Assembly: GCA_963740605.1 (NCBI GenBank)
Contig: CAVUFC010000022.1
Location: 868,001 to 932,000 of the forward strand
Origin: DASSUW01 sp963740605
GTDB lineage: Bacteria > Actinomycetota > Thermoleophilia > Solirubrobacterales > Solirubrobacteraceae
Direction: 5' to 3'
DNA: 64,000 nt
Shown: in pieces, positions 38,487 through 47,182 of the stretch
Numbering within the stretch: position 1 is the first letter of the stretch
Layout: the number at the start of each line of letters is the position of its first letter
Program-made: the position numbers and the translations under genes
Notes under the pieces: generated by a model
Seen by the model: only the letters and a program-made list of their open reading frames with translations
Told to the model about the DNA's origin: nothing
Databases searched by the model: none

Positions 38487-41400
38487 ATGGCGCCTCCTCA
38501 AACCAAGTCGGATGCGAGAGCGCCCGCGGAGGGTCGCGAGGGCAATCCCGACGCCGCCCGCAGCGGGCGCAGGCGGCTGCGGTCGCTGCTCGAGCGAGTC
38601 GGGCTGCTCCCCGAGCCGCCGAGCGGCAACCTCTACCACGGCTTCATCTCGTACAGCCACGCGGCCGACGGCAAGCTCGCCCCGGCGCTCCAGAAAGGGC
38701 TGCACCGGTTCGCCAAGCCGTGGTTCCGCGTGCGCGAGCTGCACGTCTTCCGCGACGAGGCAAACCTCGCCGCGAATCCTCACCTGTGGGACTCGATCGC
38801 CGAGGCGCTCGACGCGTCGCGGTTCTACGTCCTGCTCGCCTCGCCGCAGGCCGCCGAGTCGCCGTGGGTGGCACAGGAAGCTCGCCGCTGGATCGTCTCG
38901 GACGAGGGCTGCCAGCGCCTCCTTATCGGGTGGACCGACGGTGACCTCGTGTGGGACGACCGATCGGGTGACTTTGATTGGGACCGCTCGACGGCGATTC
39001 CGGACGTGCTCAGGGGCGCATTCGAGCAGGAGCCTCGCTGGATCGATCTCCGGTGGGCACGGACGCGCGACGATCTCGCGCTGTCGCATCCGCGCTTTCG
39101 CGACGCGGTGGCGGAGTTCGCGGCTCCCATGCACGGCAAGCCGAAGCAGGAGCTGGCCAGTGACGAGGTACGCGAGCACCGCCGCACGCTGCGGGTCGCG
39201 CGCGCCGCGGTGGCGTCCCTGTTGACCCTCACGGCCGCCGCGATCGTCCTCGGGCTGATCGCCTACTCGCAGTACCGCAGTGCTCAGGCACGGGCACTCG
39301 CCGCCGAGGCGACCGCCCTGCTGACGAGCGACCCGCAGCACAGCCTCTCGCTCGCCCTGCGCTCGACAGAGACCGACTCGTCGAGCACCGGCGAGGAGAC
39401 GCTGCGGATGGCCGTCGCCGCCGCTCCGCTGCGCATGGTCATCCGCGCCGCCGGCGGTGAGAGCGCCGCGGCGCGCTGGAGCCCGACGGGCGACCAGGTG
39501 GCGCTGAGCGGGCCACGCGGCTCGGTCGAGCTGTGGGACGCCCGCACGGGGAGGCTGCAGCGGTCGCTCACGGGCGACCCGCGCTCCGCGATCGTGGGGA
39601 TCGACTACAGCCCCGACGGAGCCCTGCTCGCTGCCGTCTCGCGGGCGGGCGACATGGCTGTCTGGGAGGTCGCCACGGGCCGGCGGAGGGCATCGGCCAC
39701 GCTCGACCAGGCGATCAAGGCGGCGACACAACCGGACGCCGACCCCACCCTGGCGGCCGACCTGTCTTTCGACTGGCACGGAGCGGACGGCCACCAACTA
39801 CTCGTGTACGGACTCGAGCTGAGCGCCGTGCTGAGCTTCGATCCCGCCAGCGGGCGCGTGAGCAACGTCTACCGCAATCCAGCGGGATTCTGGGACGTGG
39901 CAGTGAGCCCCGATCGCACGCGTCTGTTCGTCGGCGATAACGGTGAGGCGCTCGGGCGTGGCACGGTCGTGGACATGGCCACCGGCGCACTCCGCCCGCT
40001 GCGCGGTCCCGACGCGACCTTCGACGTGGCATTCGATGCCTGCTGGACCCGTGGGCCGACGCGAATCGTCACGTTCCGCCATGCCTCCGCGGGCGCCGTG
40101 CTGCCGGTGCTGTTATGGAATCCGGATACCGGCAGCCCGGCCGGGCGGTCGTTGTCGACCGGGAGCGCAACGATCGGGGGCACGTGCGGGGCGGGGTTCG
40201 GCTGGTTCGCGCTCGCCGGCTCGGAGGGCCAGGTGCGGTTGCGCCTGTCCGACGGCACCACCTCGCTCCTGCAGGGCCACGGCGAGGCTGTCCCCGTCAT
40301 CGCGTCGAGCCCGACGGGTGAGTATCTGGCGACCGGCAGCAACGACGGCACGGCCCGGATCTGGACCGCGGAGACCGCCGCGTTGCTGCGCGTGCTCCCC
40401 GACGGCGAGCGGGTGACGAGCGTCCAGTTCAATCGCGACGGCGGGCTCGTGCTCACCGTCAACCGCCTCGGGATCGTCCGTATCTGGGATGCGGGCGTGG
40501 GCGAGCCGTCGGTGCGCCTCGAGAACGCGAGGCCGGGCAGCACGCAGGCGCTGGGGTTCATCCGGTCCGGCGAGCTCGTCTACGGCATCCGCGCCGCCGG
40601 CGGCTCGCGGTCGATCGTGTACTGGGACGCAGCGAGCGGCCGGCAGGTACGGCAGATTCCGCTCCCGGCGAACGCCGCGACCACGCCGCTCGCAGAGCCT
40701 GACTCGCTCGCTCCGCCACTCGTGTCGTCGACGATCGCGCCGGAGCTGCCGGGCGGTGCGCTGGGTCTCGCCGTGAGGCCGGACGGCTCCCAGATCAGCT
40801 TCACGACGCCACAGGGCATCGAAGTGGTGGACTCGCGCGGGAACCGGGTCGCGTCGCTCCCTCTGTCCGATTCGCCGATTGGCCTGACCTCCGCCCCGGG
40901 ATCCGATCGCCTGGTCGCGGTCACGCCACGTGCCGTCTATCTGTGGCGCCCGGGCCATGGGCGGGCCGTGATGCTCCGCCGGTCCGACGGCACGATCGAC
41001 GCGGCGCTGAGCGGAGACGGTCGCCGACTCGTCACGTCCACGACCAAGGGCGTGGTTGTCGTTTGGGATGCCGAACGGGCGGAGGAGATCTCGGTCCTCA
41101 AGCCGCGCGGCGCCGATCCTGCGGGTTCGTCTCATGACCCTACGCCGCTTCGGGTCGCGATCAGCAGCGACGCAAGCAGGATCGCGGCGGGCACGCAACG
41201 GGGCGATGTCTCGATCTGGGAGCCGGGTCGCACCCGCCCGATCGCCGTGAGCCCGCTCACACTCCCGAGCGGTGAGAATCGCCGTGACGCCGTTGCGGAG
41301 CTCTCCTTCTCCGCCTCCGGCAATGCCCTCGTCGCGGTCAACTATCCGATCGCCGGCGACTTCGCTCCTCCGGCGGCCGCCGCGGTGATCCGCGCGAGCG

Positions 41401-41801
41401 ACGGAGTGGTGCTCGATCGCTACGAGTCGCCGTCAACCGGAGCCGCGAACCAGCCGGGCGCGGCGCTCAGCCCCAACGGCGCGTTCCTGCTCACAGGGGT
41501 GTTGGGACTCGCCCCGTCGCCACCGGGCGGGGACACGTCGATCTACCAAGTGGCCGGAGCTCGGACGGTGTTGGATCTCCGCAACTCGACTCGGTCGGAC
41601 ATCGACCGACACGACGCCTCGGCCCCGTTCGAGGCGTGGTCTCCGGACGGGCGACGAGCGCTCGTCGGCACGTCTGTGTACGCCTGCCAGGCGTGCGGGA
41701 GCCTCGAGAAGCTCCAGGCCGTGGCGAGAACGCGTGCTGCCTGGAGCACGCCGCTGTCGTCGGCCGGCGCCGGACCTCCGCGGGGCAACCCGTTCCGATA
41801 A
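38487..41801 (+). CDS. TIR domain - transmembrane - WD40 repeat protein
   Basis: A 1104-residue protein. A basic, disordered N-terminus (1-45) precedes a TIR_2-type domain (about 50-190): 'GFISYSHAADGKLAPALQ', 'VFRDEANLAANPHLWDSIAEALDASRFYVLLASP' (in pieces) and 'ESPWVAQEARRWI' with the WVxxE acidic residue Glu131. One TM helix spans about 238-260. A short helical 'ARALAAEATALLTSDPQHSLSLALRS' segment, typical of nSTAND/WD40 proteins, leads into about twelve to fourteen WD40-like blades ending in 'ELWDARTG', 'AVWEVATG', 'RIWTAETA', 'RIWDAGVG', 'VVWDAERA' and 'SIWEPGRT'. The STAND NTPase normally found between TIR and WD40 is absent. It is probably a membrane-linked sensor. NADase activity is untested. 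Confidence 0.9.
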   Translation: MAPPQTKSDARAPAEGREGNPDAARSGRRRLRSLLERVGLLPEPPSGNLYHGFISYSHAADGKLAPALQKGLHRFAKPWFRVRELHVFRDEANLAANPHLWDSIAEALDASRFYVLLASPQAAESPWVAQEARRWIVSDEGCQRLLIGWTDGDLVWDDRSGDFDWDRSTAIPDVLRGAFEQEPRWIDLRWARTRDDLALSHPRFRDAVAEFAAPMHGKPKQELASDEVREHRRTLRVARAAVASLLTLTAAAIVLGLIAYSQYRSAQARALAAEATALLTSDPQHSLSLALRSTETDSSSTGEETLRMAVAAAPLRMVIRAAGGESAAARWSPTGDQVALSGPRGSVELWDARTGRLQRSLTGDPRSAIVGIDYSPDGALLAAVSRAGDMAVWEVATGRRRASATLDQAIKAATQPDADPTLAADLSFDWHGADGHQLLVYGLELSAVLSFDPASGRVSNVYRNPAGFWDVAVSPDRTRLFVGDNGEALGRGTVVDMATGALRPLRGPDATFDVAFDACWTRGPTRIVTFRHASAGAVLPVLLWNPDTGSPAGRSLSTGSATIGGTCGAGFGWFALAGSEGQVRLRLSDGTTSLLQGHGEAVPVIASSPTGEYLATGSNDGTARIWTAETAALLRVLPDGERVTSVQFNRDGGLVLTVNRLGIVRIWDAGVGEPSVRLENARPGSTQALGFIRSGELVYGIRAAGGSRSIVYWDAASGRQVRQIPLPANAATTPLAEPDSLAPPLVSSTIAPELPGGALGLAVRPDGSQISFTTPQGIEVVDSRGNRVASLPLSDSPIGLTSAPGSDRLVAVTPRAVYLWRPGHGRAVMLRRSDGTIDAALSGDGRRLVTSTTKGVVVVWDAERAEEISVLKPRGADPAGSSHDPTPLRVAISSDASRIAAGTQRGDVSIWEPGRTRPIAVSPLTLPSGENRRDAVAELSFSASGNALVAVNYPIAGDFAPPAAAAVIRASDGVVLDRYESPSTGAANQPGAALSPNGAFLLTGVLGLAPSPPGGDTSIYQVAGARTVLDLRNSTRSDIDRHDASAPFEAWSPDGRRALVGTSVYACQACGSLEKLQAVARTRAAWSTPLSSAGAGPPRGNPFR

Positions 41802-41997
41802 CGGCCGTGCTCCTAGCCGTTGGTTCTGGCTGCCTGGTCAAGAGACCTGATCGATAAGTACGGTTTCTTGCAAATTGCGAACATTTTCCCGGAATGGGGG
41901 GCGAGAAATGTCCGCTGCTTCGCTAAATCACCCTGGAGCCTGCAAGGAGCGCGGCTCTGCTGTTTGAGGTTCAGAGCACGCACGGAGGGCATGCGGG
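41802..41997 (+). promoter_or_regulatory. AT-richer spacer upstream of the tethered sigma gene
   Basis: This 196-bp gap includes an AT-rich stretch (about 41848-41890) unlike the flanking DNA, with TTGCAA at 41868-41873. It very likely holds the promoter of the sigma-fusion gene. GGAGGG about 8-10 nt before TTG 41998 is a good ribosome site. I see no coding sequence or RNA fold I can name. Confidence 0.4.
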
Positions 41998-43443
41998 TTG
42001 GCAGGAGTATCGACGAACGGAGTCGCGGAAGATTCAGGGGCGCGCGTGGCTGCGGTCGTGCGGCGCCACGAGCGCACATTGCTGCGCGTCGCGCGCCAGG
42101 CGTCGCTGTGCCATGACGATGCGCTGGACGCGTACCAACGGGCGCTCGAGATCTTCGTGCGACGGGTGGACACGGTCGACCCGGCGACGGAGGTCGCGTG
42201 GCTGAAGGTCGTGGTCCGCCATGAGGCGATGGCGATCCGCCGCGCGCGGAGCGAGGCCGTCGCCGACGAGGATCTCGACCTCGACTCGCTCGTTCCCGCC
42301 GTGGAGCGCAGCGTCGACGAGCAGATCGCCTCCAACGAGCGAGTGCGGCGATCGGCGGAGGCGCTACGGGCGCTGAAGCCCGACGAGGCGAAGGCGCTGA
42401 TGATGAAGGCGCACGGCCTGTCGTACGAGGAGATCGGCGAGCGCAACGGTTGGTCGTACACCAAAACCAATCGCGCGATCACCGAAGGCCGGCGCCGGTT
42501 CATGGCGGTCTTCGAGGGGATCGAGTCCGGCGAGGAATGCGAGCGGTTCGCCCCGATCGTGGAGGCGCTCGCGCTCGGGTCGGCGAACGCGTCACAGCTC
42601 CTCGCGATCCGTCCGCATCTCCGTCACTGCATCGCCTGCCGAGCCGCGGTCCGCGACCTCCATCTCTCCCGACTGCACCGGGCGTCGCTGTTCTTCCCCG
42701 GCTTGTTGCTCGCCTCGACGCCCTCGGTCGAGGACAGGTTGCGCGAGCTCGCGGAGCAGGCGCCGGCCTCGCCGACGATCGACGAGCACCTGCGGACGCT
42801 GATCCAGCACACGTCGCCGTTCGATCCGAGCGCGGTTCCGCCACCGGATCCGGCGGTACCGTCGTTCCCGCTGCCGACGGACGGTGTGCTGCAGGTGCCG
42901 CTCGGCCGGTTGGGAGCGCTCAAGCGGGACGTCTCCTCGTTGTTCCACCGCGCCCAGGCGTCCGACGTCGCGACGGGCATCCAGATCGCGGCGACAGGGG
43001 GCGGCGGCCGCTTGGCGACCGTCGCCGCGGTCCTCGGCTTGTGCTTGAGCAGCGCCGGCCTCGCGACCGTGTGCGTTGTCTCCGGCGTCGTGTCCGACCC
43101 GTTCGGGCTGATCCACCAGGAAGCTCCGCACCACGCGAAGCCGCGCGCGCACGCACCCGTGCGCGCGGGCCATCCGGCGGGCACGCCCGTTCTCGCCCGG
43201 GCGACCGCGACGCCGACTCCGGCGGCGCGGCGTCCGGTCTCCCGTCACCCGCGCACGGCCGCGAAGGCCGCCACCGCCAAGGACCCGTCGCAGGGCACCA
43301 CGCCGACGAGTCACGAGCACGCCCCGATCTCCCCCGCACCAACTTCACCAACGGGTCAGGAGTCGTTCAGTCCCGAAATACCCCAGACCCAGGCCGCACC
43401 CGCGCCGCCGCCGGCCACCGGCGGCGAGGAGTTCGGCCCATGA
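41998..43443 (+). CDS. membrane-tethered sigma-70 family factor fused to an anti-sigma-like zinc motif
   Basis: A 481-residue fusion. Residues 15-90 are sigma region 2 ('CHDDALDAYQRALEIFVRR', 'VAWLKVVVRHEAMAIRRAR'). Residues 120-175 are region 4 ('EAKALMMKAHGLSYEEIGERNGWSYTKTNRAITEGRRRF', in pieces). His207-x3-Cys211-x2-Cys214 ('HLRHCIAC') is the ZAS motif of zinc anti-sigma factors. One TM helix (about 338-366) is followed by about 115 exported residues rich in Pro, Ala and Thr. Start is TTG 41998. It is 19 bp upstream of a secreted-protein gene and is likely to control it, released from the membrane by proteolysis. That mechanism is inference. Confidence 0.82.
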   Translation: MAGVSTNGVAEDSGARVAAVVRRHERTLLRVARQASLCHDDALDAYQRALEIFVRRVDTVDPATEVAWLKVVVRHEAMAIRRARSEAVADEDLDLDSLVPAVERSVDEQIASNERVRRSAEALRALKPDEAKALMMKAHGLSYEEIGERNGWSYTKTNRAITEGRRRFMAVFEGIESGEECERFAPIVEALALGSANASQLLAIRPHLRHCIACRAAVRDLHLSRLHRASLFFPGLLLASTPSVEDRLRELAEQAPASPTIDEHLRTLIQHTSPFDPSAVPPPDPAVPSFPLPTDGVLQVPLGRLGALKRDVSSLFHRAQASDVATGIQIAATGGGGRLATVAAVLGLCLSSAGLATVCVVSGVVSDPFGLIHQEAPHHAKPRAHAPVRAGHPAGTPVLARATATPTPAARRPVSRHPRTAAKAATAKDPSQGTTPTSHEHAPISPAPTSPTGQESFSPEIPQTQAAPAPPPATGGEEFGP

Positions 43444-43462
43444 GAGGCATCAGGAGCATCGA

Positions 43463-44380
43463 ATGAACGTCCTACGGCGCCTAGCGCTGATCATCATCCT
43501 CGTCCTGCTGGCTGGAGCAGGCGCAACACCCGCGCTCGCGGGCGAGTACCCCGTGTACGCCTGCGAGCCCGACCACGGCGACGTCAATCATTCGTGGGTC
43601 GGCTACACCGGCGGTGGTGGCACGATCGTCGAAGTCCACTGCCCGACGATGGCCGGAGCGAATCCCTGGCAACAAGGTCTCGTCGTCCGTCACATCCCTG
43701 GCGCGACGGCGCCCCGCGGCGCGATGGCAAGGGTCACCTTCACGGCGCCTCCGGGCGCCGGGCTGTCGCGGATGACCTACAGCCACCGCTTCTGCGGCGG
43801 CTACGGCTTCAACGCAGGCCTGATCAACGCCGCGGGCACGTGGCTGCACTACTCGCCGCCGCTCTCGTGCGGAACGCTGGTGCTGTCGCCGAACACGATC
43901 AGCCTCGGAGGCACGCCGTGGGTGTCGCTGCTCGCCATGTGCGTGCACGATTCATGCCCAGGCACCGTCGAGAGCTCCGAGTTCGCCGCGATGAATTCGG
44001 TGACGGTCTGGGTCTCGGACTCGACCACCCCAGGGCTGCGGATCACGGGAGGATCGGCCACCACGCCTGGTTGGAAGCGCGGGCTGATCGATCTCGCGTA
44101 CCAGGCGTCGGACAATACCGGTATCGCGTACGCAGACGTCACGAGCGGAGCCGTCGTTCTGGACCAGCGTCAAGCTCAGTGCAACCAGACCTTGGCCGCG
44201 CCGTGCCCGAATCGGGCCGGCGGGTTCGCACTCGACACGACGCATCTGCCGGACGGCGCTCAGAGCGTGCTTCTCAGGGCGCAGGACGCGGCGAGCAACT
44301 GGGCGAGCTGCGACGATTCCCGTGAACATCGACAACGCGGCTCCGAGCGGGCCATTGGACCTCAAAGTCGTCGGCGGTGA
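43463..44380 (+). CDS. secreted Ig/FN3-like surface protein, 5' part of a frameshifted gene
   Basis: Residues 1-26 form a signal peptide ending A-L-A-G. The mature part has paired cysteines ('YACEPDHGD', 'VEVHCPT', 'HRFCGGYGF', 'PLSCGTL', 'AMCVHDSCPGT') in a lectin-like beta domain. An Ig-like repeat follows with 'LIDLAYQASDNTGIAYADV' and 'VLLRAQDAASNWAS'. After about 44309 the frame is wrong. Dropping one base restores 'TIPVNIDNAAPSGPLDLKVVGGE', so the last 25 residues of this ORF are an artefact of an insertion. Probably a cell-surface protein expressed with the upstream sigma fusion. Confidence 0.75.
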   Translation: MNVLRRLALIIILVLLAGAGATPALAGEYPVYACEPDHGDVNHSWVGYTGGGGTIVEVHCPTMAGANPWQQGLVVRHIPGATAPRGAMARVTFTAPPGAGLSRMTYSHRFCGGYGFNAGLINAAGTWLHYSPPLSCGTLVLSPNTISLGGTPWVSLLAMCVHDSCPGTVESSEFAAMNSVTVWVSDSTTPGLRITGGSATTPGWKRGLIDLAYQASDNTGIAYADVTSGAVVLDQRQAQCNQTLAAPCPNRAGGFALDTTHLPDGAQSVLLRAQDAASNWASCDDSREHRQRGSERAIGPQSRRR

Positions 44381-45612
44381 GCGGATGGCGCCAGTCCAAT
44401 TCGTTCTCTCTGATCTGGCGAAATCCAGCCCAGGCAGGTAACGCGCCGATCTCGGCGGCGAAGTACGCGGTGTGCCCCGCGCAGACGGCATCGAGCGATT
44501 GGACCGGCTGCACGTTCGGCGAGCGAGCCGCATCCGATGTTGCGGCACTCGACGGGCTAGCTGTACCGCGCGCGGGAGAATGGACCGTGCGCGTGTGGTT
44601 GCGCGACGCGGCCGGCAACGAGAGCAAGGACACGGCGCAAGCCGTCAGCGTCAAGCTTGACGACACACCGCCAGTCGTCGCGTTCGGCCCGATCGACGCC
44701 AACGACCCCACGCGAATCGACATCGAGGCGTCCGACGGGACGTCGCCCGTCGTGCGCGGCGAGGCCGAGATCCGTCGTCGTGGCGATCCGCGGTGGCTAC
44801 CCATCACGACGACGCGGTGGTCCGGTGGTTTCGCCGGCCGGCTCGACGATGAGCACCTTGCGGACGGCGCGTACGAGCTCCGTGCTCTCGTCGCCGACAG
44901 CGCCGGGAACGAGCGGTCGACGACCGTCGACGTGTCAGGTCACGCTGCGGTGCGTCAGGTACCGGCGCGGGTGAACACGAGGCTCGTCGTCGGTCAGGCG
45001 CGACGGTCGCACCGCGTCATCGTGAATCCGACCGTCGGATACGGACGAACGGTCGTGCTCAGCGGCCGGCTGACGACGCCGGGCGCGAATCCCGTCGCCG
45101 ACGCCAACATCGAGGTCTGGGAGCAGGCTCCGTTGCCGGGCGACCAGTCGCGTCGAGTCGCCGTCGTCAAGACGAACCGGGGCGGAAGGTTCCGATTCAA
45201 GGCGTCCAGGGGTGCGAGCCGGACCCTCCGGTTCCGCTACCCAGGCACATCCATTGTCCGCGCGCGAACCTCACAGGTCACACTCGCCGTGCGGGCCAGG
45301 ACGACGCTTCGAAGCAGCCGCGCGCACGTCGTCAACGGTGACGACATCACGCTCCGCGGACGGGTCCTTGGCAAGCCGTTGCCGACCGTGGGCAAGCTCG
45401 TTCAGCTCCAAGCGTTCTCGCGCGGCAAGTGGCTCACATTCGCGACGCCGCGGGCTAAGCCGTCAACGGGACGGTGGAGCTACGACTACCGGTTCACCGC
45501 GACACGCGGCACCGTTCGCTACCGATTCCGCGCACGCATTCCGCGCGAAAGCGGCTTTCCGTACACCTCCGGCACGTCGCGGCACGTCTTCGTGACGGTG
45601 CGCGGCCTCTGA
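44377..45612 (+). CDS. secreted Ig/FN3-like surface protein, 3' part of a frameshifted gene
   Basis: This 411-codon ORF opens with GTG overlapping the previous stop (GTGA), but its N-terminus has no signal peptide and starts in the middle of a beta-domain: 'WRQSNSFSLIWRNPAQAGNAPISAAKYAVCPAQ'. It continues the sequence encoded in another frame just upstream ('DLKVVGGE'). It holds Ig-like repeats ('TVRVWLRDAAGNESKDTA', 'YELRALVADSAGNERSTTVDV') and a C-terminal carboxypeptidase-regulatory/SpaA-like part ('VLSGRLTTPGANPVADANIEVWEQ', 'FKASRGASRTLRFRYPGT'). Joining both ORFs restores a surface protein of about 715 residues. Confidence 0.72.
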   Translation: MSGWRQSNSFSLIWRNPAQAGNAPISAAKYAVCPAQTASSDWTGCTFGERAASDVAALDGLAVPRAGEWTVRVWLRDAAGNESKDTAQAVSVKLDDTPPVVAFGPIDANDPTRIDIEASDGTSPVVRGEAEIRRRGDPRWLPITTTRWSGGFAGRLDDEHLADGAYELRALVADSAGNERSTTVDVSGHAAVRQVPARVNTRLVVGQARRSHRVIVNPTVGYGRTVVLSGRLTTPGANPVADANIEVWEQAPLPGDQSRRVAVVKTNRGGRFRFKASRGASRTLRFRYPGTSIVRARTSQVTLAVRARTTLRSSRAHVVNGDDITLRGRVLGKPLPTVGKLVQLQAFSRGKWLTFATPRAKPSTGRWSYDYRFTATRGTVRYRFRARIPRESGFPYTSGTSRHVFVTVRGL

Positions 45613-45655
45613 CAACAACGCGCAACTTTGCTGCCCATCGACCTATGGTGATGCG

Positions 45656-46229
45656 ATGAGAGGACTCAAGCCCCGGCTCACGTACGCGAACGTGACCGCC
45701 ACGCTCGCGCTGTTCATTGCCCTCGGCGGCAGCTCGTACGCGGCCGTGAATCTGCCGCGCAACAGCGTCGGCTCGGCGGAGCTGAAGACGAATTCGGTCG
45801 GCGCGGCGGAGATCAAGCGCAAGGCAGTCCGATCGTCGGAGATCAGCGACCGGTCGATTCGCCTGCGCGATATCTCCAAGAGTGCGCGAAGCGCGTTGCA
45901 CGGTCAGGCGGGACCGGCGGGACCGGCGGGGCCGCCCGGGCCAACCTACTTCGAAACCGATCCAATCCTCGGGCGGCTTCGTCAAGGGCAACGCGACCGG
46001 ATCCGAGAGCAACGGAGCGGGCGTGCGGCTCATCGCGTTCGCCCGATCCATCGCGTCCTGTGTCCCGTCGGCGACACTCACTTCGGTGCCGGGTGGTCCG
46101 AACCCGACGTCACCGGGCGGCGCCCATATTCAGACCGAGACGAGTGCGGACGGTCGGGCCATCGTGAAGACGTTCGACCCGAACGGAAACCCGACCTTCT
46201 ACGGGTTCAATCTGGTCGTGGCCTGCTGA
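45656..46229 (+). pseudogene. collagen-like secreted protein with one frameshift
   Basis: Frame one gives 'RGLKPRLTYANVTATLALFIALGGSSYAA' (export signal), then 'LPRNSVGSAELKTNSVGAAEIKRKAV' and 'GQAGPAGPAGPPGP', the actinobacterial leader, degenerate repeat and collagen-like Gly-X-Y stretch. After about 45960 the sense continues in another frame: 'GGFVKGNATGSESNGAGVRLIAFARSI' to 'GFNLVVAC', stopping at 46229, one base before the convergent methyltransferase stop. The unshifted ORF instead runs to 46252 as nonsense. A net +1 base explains it. Third gene of the tethered-sigma run. Confidence 0.7.
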
Positions 46230-46874
46230 TCAGCGGCGGCGGACGAGCGTGAGCCCGTCGGCGACCAACACCATGACGCTGTCGACCCGATCGTCGGCGG
46301 TGATGCGGTTGTTGAGGTCGTCGACGATCCGGGCTCGGTCGTCCTGGGGGTCGGTGACGGCGCCGCGGAGGAGCACGTTGTCGATCAGGAGCAGGCCGCC
46401 AGATACGAGGCGCGGGACGAGCAGGTCGTAGTACATCGGATAGGCGCGCTTGTCGGCGTCGAGGTACGCGTAGTCGAAGGTCGGCTCCTCGGGCATCGCC
46501 CGCAGAGACTCGTCGGCGGGCCCGAGGATGAACTCGACGCGGTCGGACAAGCCGGCCGCCGCGATGTTGCGGCGGGCGATCGCGGCGAACTCCTCGGACA
46601 GCTCGAGGCACGTCAAACGACCGTCTTCGGCCAGCCCGCGGGCGATCGAGATCGCGCCGTAGCCGGTGAAGGTGCCGATCTCGACGGCACGGCGGGCGCC
46701 GACCAGTCGCGCGAGCATGGTCAAGAGCGCCGCCTCGTCGGGCGGGCTCATCATCTCCGACATCGGCATCGCGGCCGTCTCGGCGGCGACCCGCGCGAGC
46801 ACGTCGTCCTGGCGCGAGTGGCGGATCAGGTACTCGGCGATCGCCTCGTTGGGCTCTTGCTTGATCGGCGACAT
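46230..46874 (-). CDS. class I SAM-dependent O-methyltransferase
   Basis: A 214-residue O-methyltransferase of the CCoAOMT/COMT-like Methyltransf_3 family. The motifs are 'AVEIGTFTGYGAISIARGL' (motif I), 'LTCLELSEEFAAIARRN', 'FDYAYLDADKRAYPMYYDLLVPRLVSGGLLLIDNVL' (metal-binding DADK and DN, in pieces) and 'DDLNNRITADDRV'. The substrate is likely a catechol-type phenolic, but unknown. ATG 46874 fits family length. Confidence 0.92.
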   Translation of the reverse strand: MSPIKQEPNEAIAEYLIRHSRQDDVLARVAAETAAMPMSEMMSPPDEAALLTMLARLVGARRAVEIGTFTGYGAISIARGLAEDGRLTCLELSEEFAAIARRNIAAAGLSDRVEFILGPADESLRAMPEEPTFDYAYLDADKRAYPMYYDLLVPRLVSGGLLLIDNVLLRGAVTDPQDDRARIVDDLNNRITADDRVDSVMVLVADGLTLVRRR

Positions 46875-46897
46875 GGCGGACGGGCCAGGATACGGGC

Positions 46898-47182
46898 ATG
46901 TGGAAAGTCGTGCTGGTCGCTGTGCTGGTGATCGGCGCCGCGGCGCTCGGACGGGCAACGGCGCCGCAGGACGACCGCGAGGCCGGCGTGAGAGAGGGGC
47001 GCCAACTTCAGGTCCCGCCGCAAGCACGAGACGCGTTCCAGGCCGGCTACGAGGCCGGGGCCAACGACGTGTTCGGCGGCTTCGACGGCGGCTGGGAGTA
47101 CGACAGGCCGTACGTGATCACGCTCAAGAAGGGGACCGACGGCATCACGTACGCCATCGCGACGCGGAAGCTGACGCGTTAG
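46898..47182 (+). CDS. small exported hypothetical protein
   Basis: A 94-residue protein with an N-terminal hydrophobic signal/anchor (2-20, 'WKVVLVAVLVIGAAALGRA'). A soluble part follows with 'GREGR'-like basic residues and 'AFQAGYEAGANDVFGGFDGGWEYDRPYVITLKKG', a Gly/aromatic motif that looks conserved. No function is recognised. The last 4 bp overlap the convergent aminopeptidase gene. Confidence 0.65.
   Translation: MWKVVLVAVLVIGAAALGRATAPQDDREAGVREGRQLQVPPQARDAFQAGYEAGANDVFGGFDGGWEYDRPYVITLKKGTDGITYAIATRKLTR

Noticed and set aside
44370..44385. programmed frameshift or genuine translational coupling at the GTGA between the two surface-protein ORFs
   Set aside because: Two separate shifts about 80 bp apart are needed, there is no slippery heptamer, and the second ORF starts mid-domain; indels explain it better.
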